DNA from: Candidatus Palauibacter australiensis
GTDB taxonomy: Bacteria > Gemmatimonadota > Gemmatimonadetes > Palauibacterales > Palauibacteraceae
Length of the DNA: 45,839 bases
Assembly: GCA_026705295.1 (NCBI GenBank)
Contig: JAPPBA010000111.1
Coordinates: forward strand, 1 to 45,839
Direction: 5' to 3'
Positions 6,938 through 15,618 of this stretch are shown here, in pieces. Every line of letters begins with the position of its first letter. Position 1 is the first letter of the stretch. A program made the position numbers and the translations under genes. The notes under the pieces were generated by a model. It saw nothing but the letters and a program-made list of their open reading frames with translations, was not told the origin of the DNA and made no database searches.

Positions 6938-8797
6938 TCACCAGCCCACGGCGTAGGCCACGCGGCGGGGGTCGGCGCCCGCCATGAGGGCCCCAGTCGC
7001 GGCATCGAAGGTGATGCCCTGGATGCTGCCGAAGGCGTAACCGGGCGCGAGTTCCACGGTGTATCCCAACGCCTCCAGCGTCCCGGCCACGGCGTCGGGC
7101 AGGCGGTCCTCCAGGCGGAAGCGGATCTCGGCGCCGGGCCGGTAGAAGCTCGGCTCGCCGCTCAGGGTGAAGCGGGGCGCCGCGATGGCCTCCTGGACCG
7201 GCATCCCGAAGTCGAGGAGGTTCACGAGCACCTGGAACTGGGTCTGGCCGATCGTCTCGCCGCCCGGCGTCCCCAGCGCCGCATGGAACCGGCCGTCCCT
7301 GAGCACGATGATCGGGGAGTTGTTGAGGATCGGGATCTGCCCACCCCGGACGTAGTTCACATGGTCGGGGTACGGCGCTGTCGAGCCGATGCGGGATCCG
7401 TTGTTGAAGGTGAGGCCGGTGTTGCCGACCACCACGCCCGTGCCGAAGGCGCCGCCGTGGGTGGGCGTGGCCGCGACGACGTTGCCGAAGCGGTCCGCGA
7501 TGGAGAAGCTGGTGGTGCTCCCCGCGTGCGCCTGTTCGGCCAGGTGTCCTCGCCGTGGCTGGATCGCTGCCTCTCCCGCCGCCTGCCCGGCGGCGCGCGC
7601 GCCCGGCTGGAATTCGTCGACCCGCACCGGGTTTCCGGCGCCCGGGTATGCCATCAGGCGGGACGGGTCGATGAGGGATCGGCGAGCCGCCGCGTAGTCC
7701 TTCGACAGCAACGCGCCGACGGGCACGTCGACCAGGGCGGGATCGGCCGCGTAGGCATAGACATCGGCCTTCGCGACCTTGATCGCCTCCGACAGGAGGT
7801 GGATGGTCTCCGCGCTCCCGGCGCCCAGCGCGCGGAGGTCGAATCCCTCGACGAGGTTCAACTGCATCGTCACCTCCAGCCCTCCGCGCGACGTCGGCGG
7901 GCTGGTGTACACATCGAACCCCCGGTAGGTGGTGTGGATCGGCTCCGCCCAGATGGGCTCGTAGCGGGCGAAGTCCTCCATGGTGAAGTCGCCGCCGTTC
8001 TCCGCGTAGAAGCGGGCCATCTCCTCGGCGATGTCGCCCCGGTAGAACCGGTCGAAGGCGGCCCGGAGCGCCTCCGAGCGCGTCCTGCCGGCCGCCAGGG
8101 CCGCCTGCTCGGCCTCGACCACCTTGCGCAGCGTGTTCGCCAGATCGGGCATGCGGAACGTCTCGCCGGGCTCGGGCACCCTGCCGCGCGGGAGGAACAT
8201 CCGCCGGCTCGAGGGGAAGCTCTCGAAGAGGTCCTTGTGCGACTCGATCGCCGCCACCACGGACGCCTCGATGGGATGGCCGTTCTCGGCGTAATCGATG
8301 GCCGGGGCGAGCACCTGGGCCAAGCTCATGGTGCCGAAGCGGTCCAGGAGGGCGATCCATCCCCCGAACAGGCCGGGGACGACGCCCGCGTGAATGCCCT
8401 TGTTCAACTCGTCGGCCGTGCGGGTCGCGGGATCGAGCCCCCGGGGAGCGGCGCCGGTGGCCCCGAGCGAGTACACGCGGTCCGAGACGCGGTCGTAGAG
8501 CGTGACGAACCCGTTCCCCGCCATCCCGGACATCTGCGGCCGTACGATGTTCAGCGTGGCCAGCGTCGCGACGGCGGCATCGGCGGCGTTCCCCCCCGCC
8601 ATGAGCGTGCGTAGACCCGCCATGGACGCCAGGGGGTGACCCGCCGTCACCAGCCCGTTCGGGCCCGGCACCGCGGGACGGTGGGCCGTCCGCTCGGCCG
8701 GCAGGCCGATGTTCACCTGCCGAGCCGCGGCCCCCAATGGAAGGAGGAGGAGAGACGCGGCGAACAGCGCAGTCATCCGGATCGGGAAGCGTTCCAT
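6938..8797 (-). CDS. ggt: Gamma-glutamyltransferase (Ntn hydrolase)
   Basis: This 619-residue exported precursor would hydrolyse or transfer the gamma-glutamyl group of glutathione and related peptides. Signal peptide: MERFPIRMTALFAASLLLLPLGAAARQ. Family landmarks are GGNAADAAVATLATLNIVRPQMSGMAGNGF in the large subunit, the processing site SGSTT-type segment HAGSTTSF with the predicted nucleophile Thr428, then GTGVVVGNTGLTFNN and GQIPILNNSPIIV in the small subunit. The usual TTH at the nucleophile is TTS here. Start at 8797 is chosen because it opens on the signal peptide and has AAAGGA upstream; an in-frame ATG at 8875 would overlap the neighbour. It is the last gene of a three-gene operon. 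Confidence 0.92.
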   Translation of the reverse strand: MERFPIRMTALFAASLLLLPLGAAARQVNIGLPAERTAHRPAVPGPNGLVTAGHPLASMAGLRTLMAGGNAADAAVATLATLNIVRPQMSGMAGNGFVTLYDRVSDRVYSLGATGAAPRGLDPATRTADELNKGIHAGVVPGLFGGWIALLDRFGTMSLAQVLAPAIDYAENGHPIEASVVAAIESHKDLFESFPSSRRMFLPRGRVPEPGETFRMPDLANTLRKVVEAEQAALAAGRTRSEALRAAFDRFYRGDIAEEMARFYAENGGDFTMEDFARYEPIWAEPIHTTYRGFDVYTSPPTSRGGLEVTMQLNLVEGFDLRALGAGSAETIHLLSEAIKVAKADVYAYAADPALVDVPVGALLSKDYAAARRSLIDPSRLMAYPGAGNPVRVDEFQPGARAAGQAAGEAAIQPRRGHLAEQAHAGSTTSFSIADRFGNVVAATPTHGGAFGTGVVVGNTGLTFNNGSRIGSTAPYPDHVNYVRGGQIPILNNSPIIVLRDGRFHAALGTPGGETIGQTQFQVLVNLLDFGMPVQEAIAAPRFTLSGEPSFYRPGAEIRFRLEDRLPDAVAGTLEALGYTVELAPGYAFGSIQGITFDAATGALMAGADPRRVAYAVGW

Positions 8798-8846
8798 CGG
8801 GTCCGTCCTTTGTGTGAAATCGAGACACCTGCAACGTCGGTCAGGA

Positions 8847-9518
8847 TCAGAATCCCAGCACGCGGTAGTGGCCATCCAGGATCAGGCGAACGGAGACGTA
8901 CAGCCCGAACGCCGGGCACAGCACCCAGAAGGCGTTCGGGGCGCCGACGTAGACGAGGAACTCGCCCTTCGTGATGAGCGCCTGCCTCCCGGCCACGAAG
9001 AAACTGACCCAGTAGAGCGACGACACGTACGTCCACTGCCAGAACAGCATGGCGGCCAGGATGCCGGCCACGACCGCCGGCAGGAAACCGAAGGTAAAGG
9101 CCGCGTACAGGACCAGCGTCGGAACCGGGGTGAAGAAGCCGTTGGCGATATCGACGGTGAACCCGAACGTACGGCGATCCGCATACGACTCGTCCACCAT
9201 CGAGTAGGTCGCCCAGGCGTCCGCCCAGACCGTCGGGGACAAGATCCGCCTCGGCGGCACCCTCGTGGTCAGAAACTCGACGGCCGGCGTCCGGCCCGTC
9301 TCGCGCCGCCGTTCGCGCCAGTACACGGCACGCTCCTCGATGTAGTCGCGCCGCAGGTACAGGCACGCCTCCCAATAGCAGATCAGCAGGTTCGTCGAGA
9401 AGAACAGGCTGAACAGACCGTGGATGGCGTTGAGATCCCCGTGTACCTGGTAACGCGCGCCGATCCCGAGCAGCGCCAGGAGCGCGATGATCAGCGCCGA
9501 TAACAGTCCGGCCGGCAT
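8847..9518 (-). CDS. Unrecognised multipass membrane protein
   Basis: This 223-residue protein has four to five hydrophobic segments: LLSALIIALLALLGIG at the N-terminus, GLFSLFFSTNLLICYWEACLYL, then a long polar stretch (about residues 60-110), followed by FFTPVPTLVLYAAFTFGFLPAVVAGILAAMLFW and a C-terminal pair. The polar loop is rich in Arg and Glu. I do not recognise the family. The way aromatic and acidic residues are set in the helices is reminiscent of EXPERA/emopamil-binding proteins, but that is only an impression. ATG at 9518 follows the decarboxylase stop by 5 bp, so translation is coupled, and 49 bp separate it from the gamma-glutamyltransferase gene. It therefore probably serves the same pathway. 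Confidence 0.75.
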   Translation of the reverse strand: MPAGLLSALIIALLALLGIGARYQVHGDLNAIHGLFSLFFSTNLLICYWEACLYLRRDYIEERAVYWRERRRETGRTPAVEFLTTRVPPRRILSPTVWADAWATYSMVDESYADRRTFGFTVDIANGFFTPVPTLVLYAAFTFGFLPAVVAGILAAMLFWQWTYVSSLYWVSFFVAGRQALITKGEFLVYVGAPNAFWVLCPAFGLYVSVRLILDGHYRVLGF

Positions 9519-9523
9519 CCCGG

Positions 9524-10867
9524 TTAGTAGGTGCCGTCGAGGAAGGTGTCGTGGAGGCGGTCGCGGCGGGCGATGGCGACGCATGCCTCGAGGTCCGAGA
9601 GGTACTCGCCGAGCACGGGCGTGTGGACGGCTGTGATCGGCTGGTGGATGGCGGGCGGCTTGCGGTGCTGTCCCATCATCCAACCCCGCTCGTTCATAAG
9701 CCTCGCGACGGCGAAGATGTTGAACGGTTCTCCGGGCTCGACATCGTAGCGGAAGAGGTTCGTGTCCCCTTCAGGTTCGAACACGTAGAGGCCGTCGATC
9801 GCCCTCACGCCCTCGATGGCTGCATCGGTCGTCTCCATGATCCCGCGCACGATCCCACGGTATCCCTCCCGGCCGATGTGCTGGAGCATCGTCCACGCGC
9901 ACGCCACCGCACCGCCCGGCCGCGAGCCCTGCGCCGTCGCCGAGGCGTAGGAGCCGCCGGCGAGGTCGCGGATGACATAGCGGGCGTACCGCAGGTCGTC
10001 CCCGTTGGCGAAGAGGACGAGCGAGGCGCTCTTCTGCGCGAAACCGAACTTGTGGAGGTCGGCGGACAGGCTGGACACGCCCGGCACGGAGAGGTCGAAG
10101 TCGGGGACCGGATAACCGAGTTCCCGCGCAAAGGGCGAGATGAAGCCGCCGTAGCAGGCATCCGAGTGCAGGCGGACGCCCGTCTCAAGGGCGAGTTCAC
10201 CGAGTTCCCGCATCGGGTCGATGAGCCCGTAGTAGATGGTGGGGGCTCCGGCGTAGATGACGATGGAGGCTTCATCGATGGCCTCGCGGATGGCGTCCAC
10301 GTCCGCCCGGTAGTCCGCCCGGCAGTCCACGTACTTCATGTCGAGGTCGAGGATCTGGGCGGCCTTGTCCACGGAGGGGTGACGGCTGTAGGCGGCGACG
10401 ATGTTGAGCCGGCCCAGGTCCGGGCGCGCCTCCCGCTTCATGTCGCGCGCGACCTTCACGGCCTGGAAGATGCTCTCCGTGCCCCCCGACGTGAACTGGC
10501 CCGCCGCGCCCTCGGGGGCGTTGAACACGTCGAGGCCCATCTGGATGACCTCTTCCTCCATCGCCCCGACGCTGGGAAAGGAACCCTGCCCGGAGAGGGC
10601 GTTCTCCACCGAATAGATCGCGTGGGACGCGTCCTGCACCCGCTTCATCTCCTCGTCCACGTAGTAGACGAGGTACGGAACGCGACCGTTCCTCCAGTCG
10701 TAATCGATCGCCTTCCGGCTGAGCAGTTCGCTCTTGAGCGTCTCCCACTCGATTCCCCGCTCCGGGAGCCGCTTTCGGGTCCGAACTTCAGGACTCAGGG
10801 TGCTGGTTGCCTGTGCCACTTCGCTGACCTCCGTCGCACGGTAGCGTGACCTGGGATCCGTCCGCAT
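9524..10867 (-). CDS. Group II pyridoxal-phosphate decarboxylase/lyase (glutamate decarboxylase or sphingosine-phosphate lyase type)
   Basis: This 447-residue fold-type I PLP enzyme has GQFTSGGTESIFQAVKVARD, HSDACYGGFISPF (the Asp that contacts the PLP ring nitrogen) and SLSADLHKFGFAQKSAS, where Lys273 forms the Schiff base. The S-A-D-x-H-K-[FY]-G-F-A-x-K context is closest to the sphingosine-1-phosphate lyase/MfnA-like branch of the family rather than GadB. The substrate is therefore open: an amino acid or a phosphorylated amino alcohol. ATG at 10867 was chosen; an upstream in-frame start at 10987 would read into the divergent promoter region. It is the first gene of an operon with a membrane protein and gamma-glutamyltransferase, and is divergent from the symporter. 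Confidence 0.87.
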   Translation of the reverse strand: MRTDPRSRYRATEVSEVAQATSTLSPEVRTRKRLPERGIEWETLKSELLSRKAIDYDWRNGRVPYLVYYVDEEMKRVQDASHAIYSVENALSGQGSFPSVGAMEEEVIQMGLDVFNAPEGAAGQFTSGGTESIFQAVKVARDMKREARPDLGRLNIVAAYSRHPSVDKAAQILDLDMKYVDCRADYRADVDAIREAIDEASIVIYAGAPTIYYGLIDPMRELGELALETGVRLHSDACYGGFISPFARELGYPVPDFDLSVPGVSSLSADLHKFGFAQKSASLVLFANGDDLRYARYVIRDLAGGSYASATAQGSRPGGAVACAWTMLQHIGREGYRGIVRGIMETTDAAIEGVRAIDGLYVFEPEGDTNLFRYDVEPGEPFNIFAVARLMNERGWMMGQHRKPPAIHQPITAVHTPVLGEYLSDLEACVAIARRDRLHDTFLDGTY

Positions 10868-11060
10868 CACCGACCGTTGCCGGTCGTCGAAATCCAACCT
10901 TGTGTGCGGAGATGGGCGGGGCAACGCACGGGACGCGGACCGACCCTGCGCTTGGAGCCGGGGCTTGTCTGCGGAGGCGAGGTCCAATCAGATACCGGGG
11001 TCGTCGAACCGCCGACTCCAGACCCGAGACCGCCCCCCGAACCCGGGACCCGACAAGCGA

Positions 11061-12512
11061 ATGGCCTGGCTGCAGACACACTGGATCGCGGTGGCGCTCC
11101 TCGCCGTGTACGGCGCCCTGCTCGTGCGACACGCGATCGAGGGCCGCCGCGGGACGAAGGGACGGACGGACTACTACGTCGGAGGACGATCGATGGGCGG
11201 GGTCGTGCTCGGCCTCTCCTTCTTCGCCACCTACTCGAGCACGAACAGCTTCGTCGGCTTCTCGGGACAGGCGTACACGTACGGGGCGCCGTGGCTCCTG
11301 CTCGCGCCCGCCGTCGTCGTCTTCTCGCTCTCGGCCTGGATCTGGGTCGCGCCGCGGCTGCGCGCCTTCACGGGGGCGGTGGATTCGGTCACCCTCGCGG
11401 ACTACGTGGGGTTCCGCTTCGAGAGCCGGGCGGCGCGCGTCCTGGCGGCGGTCATCGTGATCTTCGCCAGCTTCCTGTACATGATCGCGGTCTTCAAGGG
11501 CATCGGGAACCTGCTCGAGATCTTCCTCGACATCCCCTACAAGGGCGCGATCGGGTTCGTGTTTGTCGTCGTCGTCCTTTACACGGCGGTGGGCGGGTTC
11601 ATCTCGGTCGTGAAGACCGATGCGGTCCAGGGGATCGTGATGTCCATCGCCGCCATCCTCCTCTTCTGGGGGACGCTGAACAGCGCCGGGGGACTGGGCG
11701 CGATCGACGCGATCCGCGCGGCGCCGGCCACCTCGGGACTCTTCCGCTGGGACGCGGCCATGCCCTTCCCCGTCCTCGTCGGGATCATCGTGGCGGGGAC
11801 GCTCAAGTTCATCGTCGATCCGAGACAGCTCTCGCGCTTCTACGCCCTCGCCGATCCGCAGGCGGTGCGCCGCGGGCTCGTCGTGTCAACGATCGCGTTC
11901 CTCGGCGTGTACACGCTCCTGCTCCCGATCGGGCTCTATGCCCACGCCGTGATCGGCAGCGGCCTCGCGGAATCAGATCTCGTCGTGCCGACGCTGCTAG
12001 GCGACGCGGGGATCCTGCCGGCGCTGCCGGCGGCGTTCATCCTCGTGGCGATGCTCGCGGCGGCGATGTCGTCGCTGGATAGCGTGCTGCTCGTGATGGC
12101 CTCGACCTGGGAGCGGGACGTGATCTCGCTCTTCCGGCCGCAGGCGGATGAGGGGCGCGCCGTGGCGCATACGCGGTTCTGGGTCGCGCTGTTCGCGATC
12201 ATCACGGCCTGGCTCGCGCTCAATCCGCCGGGGAGCATCGTCACGCTCACGGCCTTCTCGGGCGGGCTCTACGCGGCCTGCTTCTTCCCGGCCGTGGTGC
12301 TCGGCCTGCTCTGGCGGCGAGGCACGGGCGCGGGAGCCGTGGCTTCGCTCCTGACCGGCTTCACGGTGTTGCTGTGCTGGGATCTGGTTCCGTTCTCGGA
12401 CGCCGTGCACGAGGTCTTCCCCGCGATGGCGCTCTCGCTCGCCGCCTACGTGGCCTGCGGCCTCGCGGCCCCGCCACTGGCCGCGGCGCGCCGCCTCGAC
12501 ATCAGGCTCTGA
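11061..12512 (+). CDS. Sodium:solute symporter (SSS family)
   Basis: This 483-residue inner-membrane transporter has about 13 predicted helices. Family landmarks: TDYYVGGRSMGG after helix 1, LSFFATYSSTNSFVGFSGQAYTYG in the sodium/substrate-binding helix, the central VLYTAVGGFISVVKTDAVQGIVM signature, and AAMSSLDSVLLVMASTWERD in the helix that carries sodium-binding serines. It would couple sodium entry to uptake of an organic solute such as an amino acid, sugar or carboxylate; the sequence does not say which. ATG at 11061 starts just before helix 1; an upstream in-frame start adds low-complexity sequence. It is divergent from the decarboxylase operon and its 3' end overlaps the Nudix gene by 11 bp tail to tail. 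Confidence 0.93.
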   Translation: MAWLQTHWIAVALLAVYGALLVRHAIEGRRGTKGRTDYYVGGRSMGGVVLGLSFFATYSSTNSFVGFSGQAYTYGAPWLLLAPAVVVFSLSAWIWVAPRLRAFTGAVDSVTLADYVGFRFESRAARVLAAVIVIFASFLYMIAVFKGIGNLLEIFLDIPYKGAIGFVFVVVVLYTAVGGFISVVKTDAVQGIVMSIAAILLFWGTLNSAGGLGAIDAIRAAPATSGLFRWDAAMPFPVLVGIIVAGTLKFIVDPRQLSRFYALADPQAVRRGLVVSTIAFLGVYTLLLPIGLYAHAVIGSGLAESDLVVPTLLGDAGILPALPAAFILVAMLAAAMSSLDSVLLVMASTWERDVISLFRPQADEGRAVAHTRFWVALFAIITAWLALNPPGSIVTLTAFSGGLYAACFFPAVVLGLLWRRGTGAGAVASLLTGFTVLLCWDLVPFSDAVHEVFPAMALSLAAYVACGLAAPPLAAARRLDIRL

Positions 12513-12990
12513 CGCGGTCCCGGCCGCCCGCCGCGATGTCTGGCAGTCCCAGGGCGAGCCGGCAGCACAGCGATCCGCGGTCCGCCCCGCTCCGGAGTTC
12601 GGCCGGCGGCTTCCAGTCACACTCGGAATACTGGGTGACGCCGGGGACGGCCTGGGGCACGCGGGGTTCGCCCGCCACGATCCGGGCCGCGTGCAGGCGC
12701 ATCTCGAGCCGATAGCCCGGCCGGTCGAGGTGGCCCTCGCTCAGGCGGCCCAGATCCTCGGTCTCCACGCCGAGTTTCTCGCGGCCGATGCGCCGGACGA
12801 GAGCGTCGTCCGTCTCTCCGTCGGCAGGCGAACCCGCGGGGAGGCCCCACACGCCGGGCAGATCGGGATCGTCATCGGGGCGGCGCACGAGCAGCCAGCG
12901 GCGGGCCCCACCGGCCGACCCCGGATCCTCGATCACGAGGGCCATGGCCGGACGCGAAGGACGAGCGGCGGTGCCGCGGTCGCCCGTCAT
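12502..12990 (-). CDS. Nudix-domain protein with a degenerate Nudix box
   Basis: This 162-residue protein has the Nudix fold signature: WLLVRRPDDDPDLPGVWGLPAGSPADGETDDALVRRIGREKLGVE, seen in three consecutive pieces. Compared with the canonical GX5EX7REUXEEXGU box, the spacing and first Gly and Glu are kept, but REUXEE reads RIGREK, so one or two metal-binding glutamates are missing. Catalysis may be altered or lost. Its ATG overlaps the TGA of the upstream propeller hydrolase gene (ATGA at 12987-12990), so the two are translationally coupled. Known family members hydrolyse nucleoside diphosphates linked to X; no substrate can be assigned here. Confidence 0.8.
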   Translation of the reverse strand: MTGDRGTAARPSRPAMALVIEDPGSAGGARRWLLVRRPDDDPDLPGVWGLPAGSPADGETDDALVRRIGREKLGVETEDLGRLSEGHLDRPGYRLEMRLHAARIVAGEPRVPQAVPGVTQYSECDWKPPAELRSGADRGSLCCRLALGLPDIAAGGRDRVRA

Positions 12991-15494
12991 CGTGCGGCCA
13001 TCGCCTCCAGCCGCTCGCGCGCGGCGTCGAAGCGGCCCAGGAGATCGGGGATGTCCGTACCTCCGTAGCCCGCGCTCAACCTGAGGCGCGCCACGCCCAG
13101 AATGGCGAGGAGTTCGGCAACGGCCGCTCGGCGGGCGGCGGGGTCGGAACTGCCGACGCTTCCGATCCAGACGGGCGCGGTGTGCGCGAACGGGTAATTC
13201 GCCATCATCGGCCAGCGGGCGGCGCCGCCGACGGCGCGCGCGGCGACCCATCCCCCTTCCGGGAGCGTCAGGTCGCCCTCGAAGCGGCGCGAACCGGGGC
13301 CGTCGAGCCCCTCTTCGCTCCACGCCACCTCGCCGTTCACCAGCACCTCGACCCGATCCACTCCGGTGGCGGTCGCGACATCGAGCGACCACGAAACGTC
13401 TCCACCGGACACGACGAGGCCGGGACCCGCCCCGCCTACGCTGAACTCGAGGAACGGCCCGTTGGTCACGAAGGTTCGACCACTCCGGAGCGCATCCATG
13501 TAGGTCGACCAGTTCTCAACGGCTCCGGTCTGCGCGTACACGCGCGAGGTGCCGATGGCCATCGTGCGGTAGAAGTTGTTCATCACGTCCGTCCCGGCCG
13601 AGGGCACGATCGGGATGCCGGCGTTCAGCAGCAGGTGCCAGATCTGGGAAGTGAGGACCTCGTCGCTCCACAGGCAGACGATTTCGAGCGCGTCCAGATC
13701 TCCGAGCACGGCATCGGGGACGAGTTCGATCGGCACGACCCCGTAGAGGTCGGCGATCGATGCTTCGGCCCACGGCGTCGCGCGCGCCATGCCCCGGGTG
13801 CTCACGGGGTGCACATAGTACTGGAAACCTCCCTGAGCCCGCGCATGGCGCAGCGGCTCGGCGTTCGCGCGGTCGTCGGATCCGTAGACCTGGTAGCCCG
13901 GCCCCCACACCCAGGGCCAGAACAGGTCGTCGATCTCGATCAAGCCCAGGTGCCCCAGGAAGTGTGACCGCACCTCCTGCCCGAAGCGGATGAAGGGCGG
14001 GCCGCCCGCGTGTCGCCATCTCCACAGATCCTGATCCTCGAACCGGTTGTGGAGGTTTGCGAGGAGCGGGGTGGCGAAGTCCAGCGCCTCCCCCAGCATC
14101 ATCGGCGTCAGGTCGTCGGGAGAGAGGTCATACGGGCCGCCGTAGTTCAGGTGGAAATGATGTTCGCCCGAACTCCAGCCGCCGGCCCGGGCGTCCCAAA
14201 CGGGAGACAGCACGACTTCAACCTCGGCGACGCCGGACGCCTCTCCGAGTTGCAGCGTCGTCGCCGCCTCGGGCGTCGCGAGTCCCTGCACGGCCGCGAC
14301 CGTGACCTCGCCGACGGGCACGGTGACCTCGATGACGCCCGGCGAGTAGAAGAAGACGCGGCCGCCCTGCCCGTCGAAACGCGTCTGCGACGCCTCCGGG
14401 ACGGCCGGATGCCCGGCCCCGTCGACGACGGCGAGCCGTGCCGGAACCGGCGCCCCGCCTTCCTCGCGGACGGTCCGAATGCGGAGAGTCGCGGTCGACT
14501 CGCCCCAATCCCACGCCGTCACGGGCACTTCGCGGACCGGCCCGCCCGCGGCGCGCACCCGCCTGAGCTCCAACCGTTCCTGGTCGTCGGCCTCCGAGAA
14601 GTAGATCCATTCGCCCGAAGGATCCCATGCCGGCGTCAGCGGCAGCCCTCCCGACGCCAGCAGGATCGACGGTCCGGGGTCGGCCACGTTCAGGAGCCGG
14701 AGGTCCCACCCCTCCTGGGTCGGCCAGTTGACGGCCACGGTGGACCCATCGGGACTCAGCGCCGGCCGCGCCATGGACGCGATGTTCCCCTCGATGAGCG
14801 TGCGCGGCTCCGGCGAATCGTCGGCGCGCACGACGACGCGGTCGCGGCCGCCGCTCTTCCACAGGTAGACGAGCGCGCGTGCGCCGGGTTGGGGCTTCAG
14901 TTCGAGCCCGGGCGCGTCGGTCACCGGCCGCCGGACGCCGGTCTCGATGTCGACCGCCCACAGATCCAGGGCTCGCACCTCCGATTCGGCCGATGAGTAG
15001 AAGAGTTTCGTACCGTCGGCCGAGAAAGCGGGATCGAGTTCCAGTCCGGGACTGTCAACGCGGCCGAGTTCGGCTCCGCTGCTCGCGGCGACCCAGACGA
15101 TCTCCGTGTCTTCAGTATCGTCGCGTACGAACGCGACCAGTTGCCCGTCGGGGGACCAGGCGGGTCGCGCGTCGATCCCCCCGCCACGGGTCAGCCGCCG
15201 CGCCACGCCGCTCGCGAGGTCCATGACCCAGATCCACCCGCCCGAGGCGAACGCCACCCGCTCCCCGTCCGGCGACGGCGCCGGATCGATGGGTCCCGCC
15301 GTGAGCAGCGGAAGCTCGTAGCCTTCGAGGTACACGTGGTGGCCGTACCCCGCGACCTTCGGGTAGCGATTCGTCCACTGCGCGTTCACGCCCAGGGGCA
15401 ACAGCGCGAGTCCGAACACGACCGCGCCGACAGACAGGAACGACGGAACTCGGCGGGGCGAAACCGAGGATGGAGAAGTCGATTTCGATCGCAT
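12987..15494 (-). CDS. Exported beta-propeller plus CehA/McbA-type metallohydrolase
   Basis: This 835-residue protein starts with a long signal peptide (MRSKSTSPSS to LGVNAQ). Residues of roughly 60-340 form PD40/TolB-like blades (PSPDGERVAF, WSPDGQLVAF, LSPDGSTVAV). The middle has a beta-rich insert. The C-terminal half carries a PHP-like CehA/McbA hydrolase domain with WSSGEHHFHLNYGGPYDLSP, then YVHPV and IVPSAGTDVMNNFY, which supply likely metal-binding His and Asp residues. Proteins of this two-part type are common in environmental bacteria and are annotated as amidohydrolase-like, without a known substrate. It lies 124 bp downstream of the first LRR-protease and is coupled to the Nudix gene. 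Confidence 0.83.
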   Translation of the reverse strand: MRSKSTSPSSVSPRRVPSFLSVGAVVFGLALLPLGVNAQWTNRYPKVAGYGHHVYLEGYELPLLTAGPIDPAPSPDGERVAFASGGWIWVMDLASGVARRLTRGGGIDARPAWSPDGQLVAFVRDDTEDTEIVWVAASSGAELGRVDSPGLELDPAFSADGTKLFYSSAESEVRALDLWAVDIETGVRRPVTDAPGLELKPQPGARALVYLWKSGGRDRVVVRADDSPEPRTLIEGNIASMARPALSPDGSTVAVNWPTQEGWDLRLLNVADPGPSILLASGGLPLTPAWDPSGEWIYFSEADDQERLELRRVRAAGGPVREVPVTAWDWGESTATLRIRTVREEGGAPVPARLAVVDGAGHPAVPEASQTRFDGQGGRVFFYSPGVIEVTVPVGEVTVAAVQGLATPEAATTLQLGEASGVAEVEVVLSPVWDARAGGWSSGEHHFHLNYGGPYDLSPDDLTPMMLGEALDFATPLLANLHNRFEDQDLWRWRHAGGPPFIRFGQEVRSHFLGHLGLIEIDDLFWPWVWGPGYQVYGSDDRANAEPLRHARAQGGFQYYVHPVSTRGMARATPWAEASIADLYGVVPIELVPDAVLGDLDALEIVCLWSDEVLTSQIWHLLLNAGIPIVPSAGTDVMNNFYRTMAIGTSRVYAQTGAVENWSTYMDALRSGRTFVTNGPFLEFSVGGAGPGLVVSGGDVSWSLDVATATGVDRVEVLVNGEVAWSEEGLDGPGSRRFEGDLTLPEGGWVAARAVGGAARWPMMANYPFAHTAPVWIGSVGSSDPAARRAAVAELLAILGVARLRLSAGYGGTDIPDLLGRFDAARERLEAMAAR

Positions 15495-15544
15495 GCGCCC
15501 TCCCGTTCGTAATTCCCGCAGTTCCGCCCGCCCGGAGAGTGAGC

Positions 15545-15573
15545 GGTCCCCGACTCCGCGAGACGGGGGAACC
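15545..15573 (-). terminator. GC-rich hairpin downstream of LRR-metzincin copy 1
   Basis: GGTCCCCG (15545-15552) pairs with CGGGGG..ACC (15564-15573), with a small bulge and an 11-nt loop. It sits 46 bp after the stop at 15619 and before the start of the next gene at 15494. No T tract follows, so it is a candidate only. The remaining 15495-15618 sequence shows nothing else I can name. Confidence 0.3.
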
Positions 15574-15618
15574 CGCGGCCGAGCTGCCGATCGCCCGACC
15601 GCGCGGTTCAGCCCCGAA

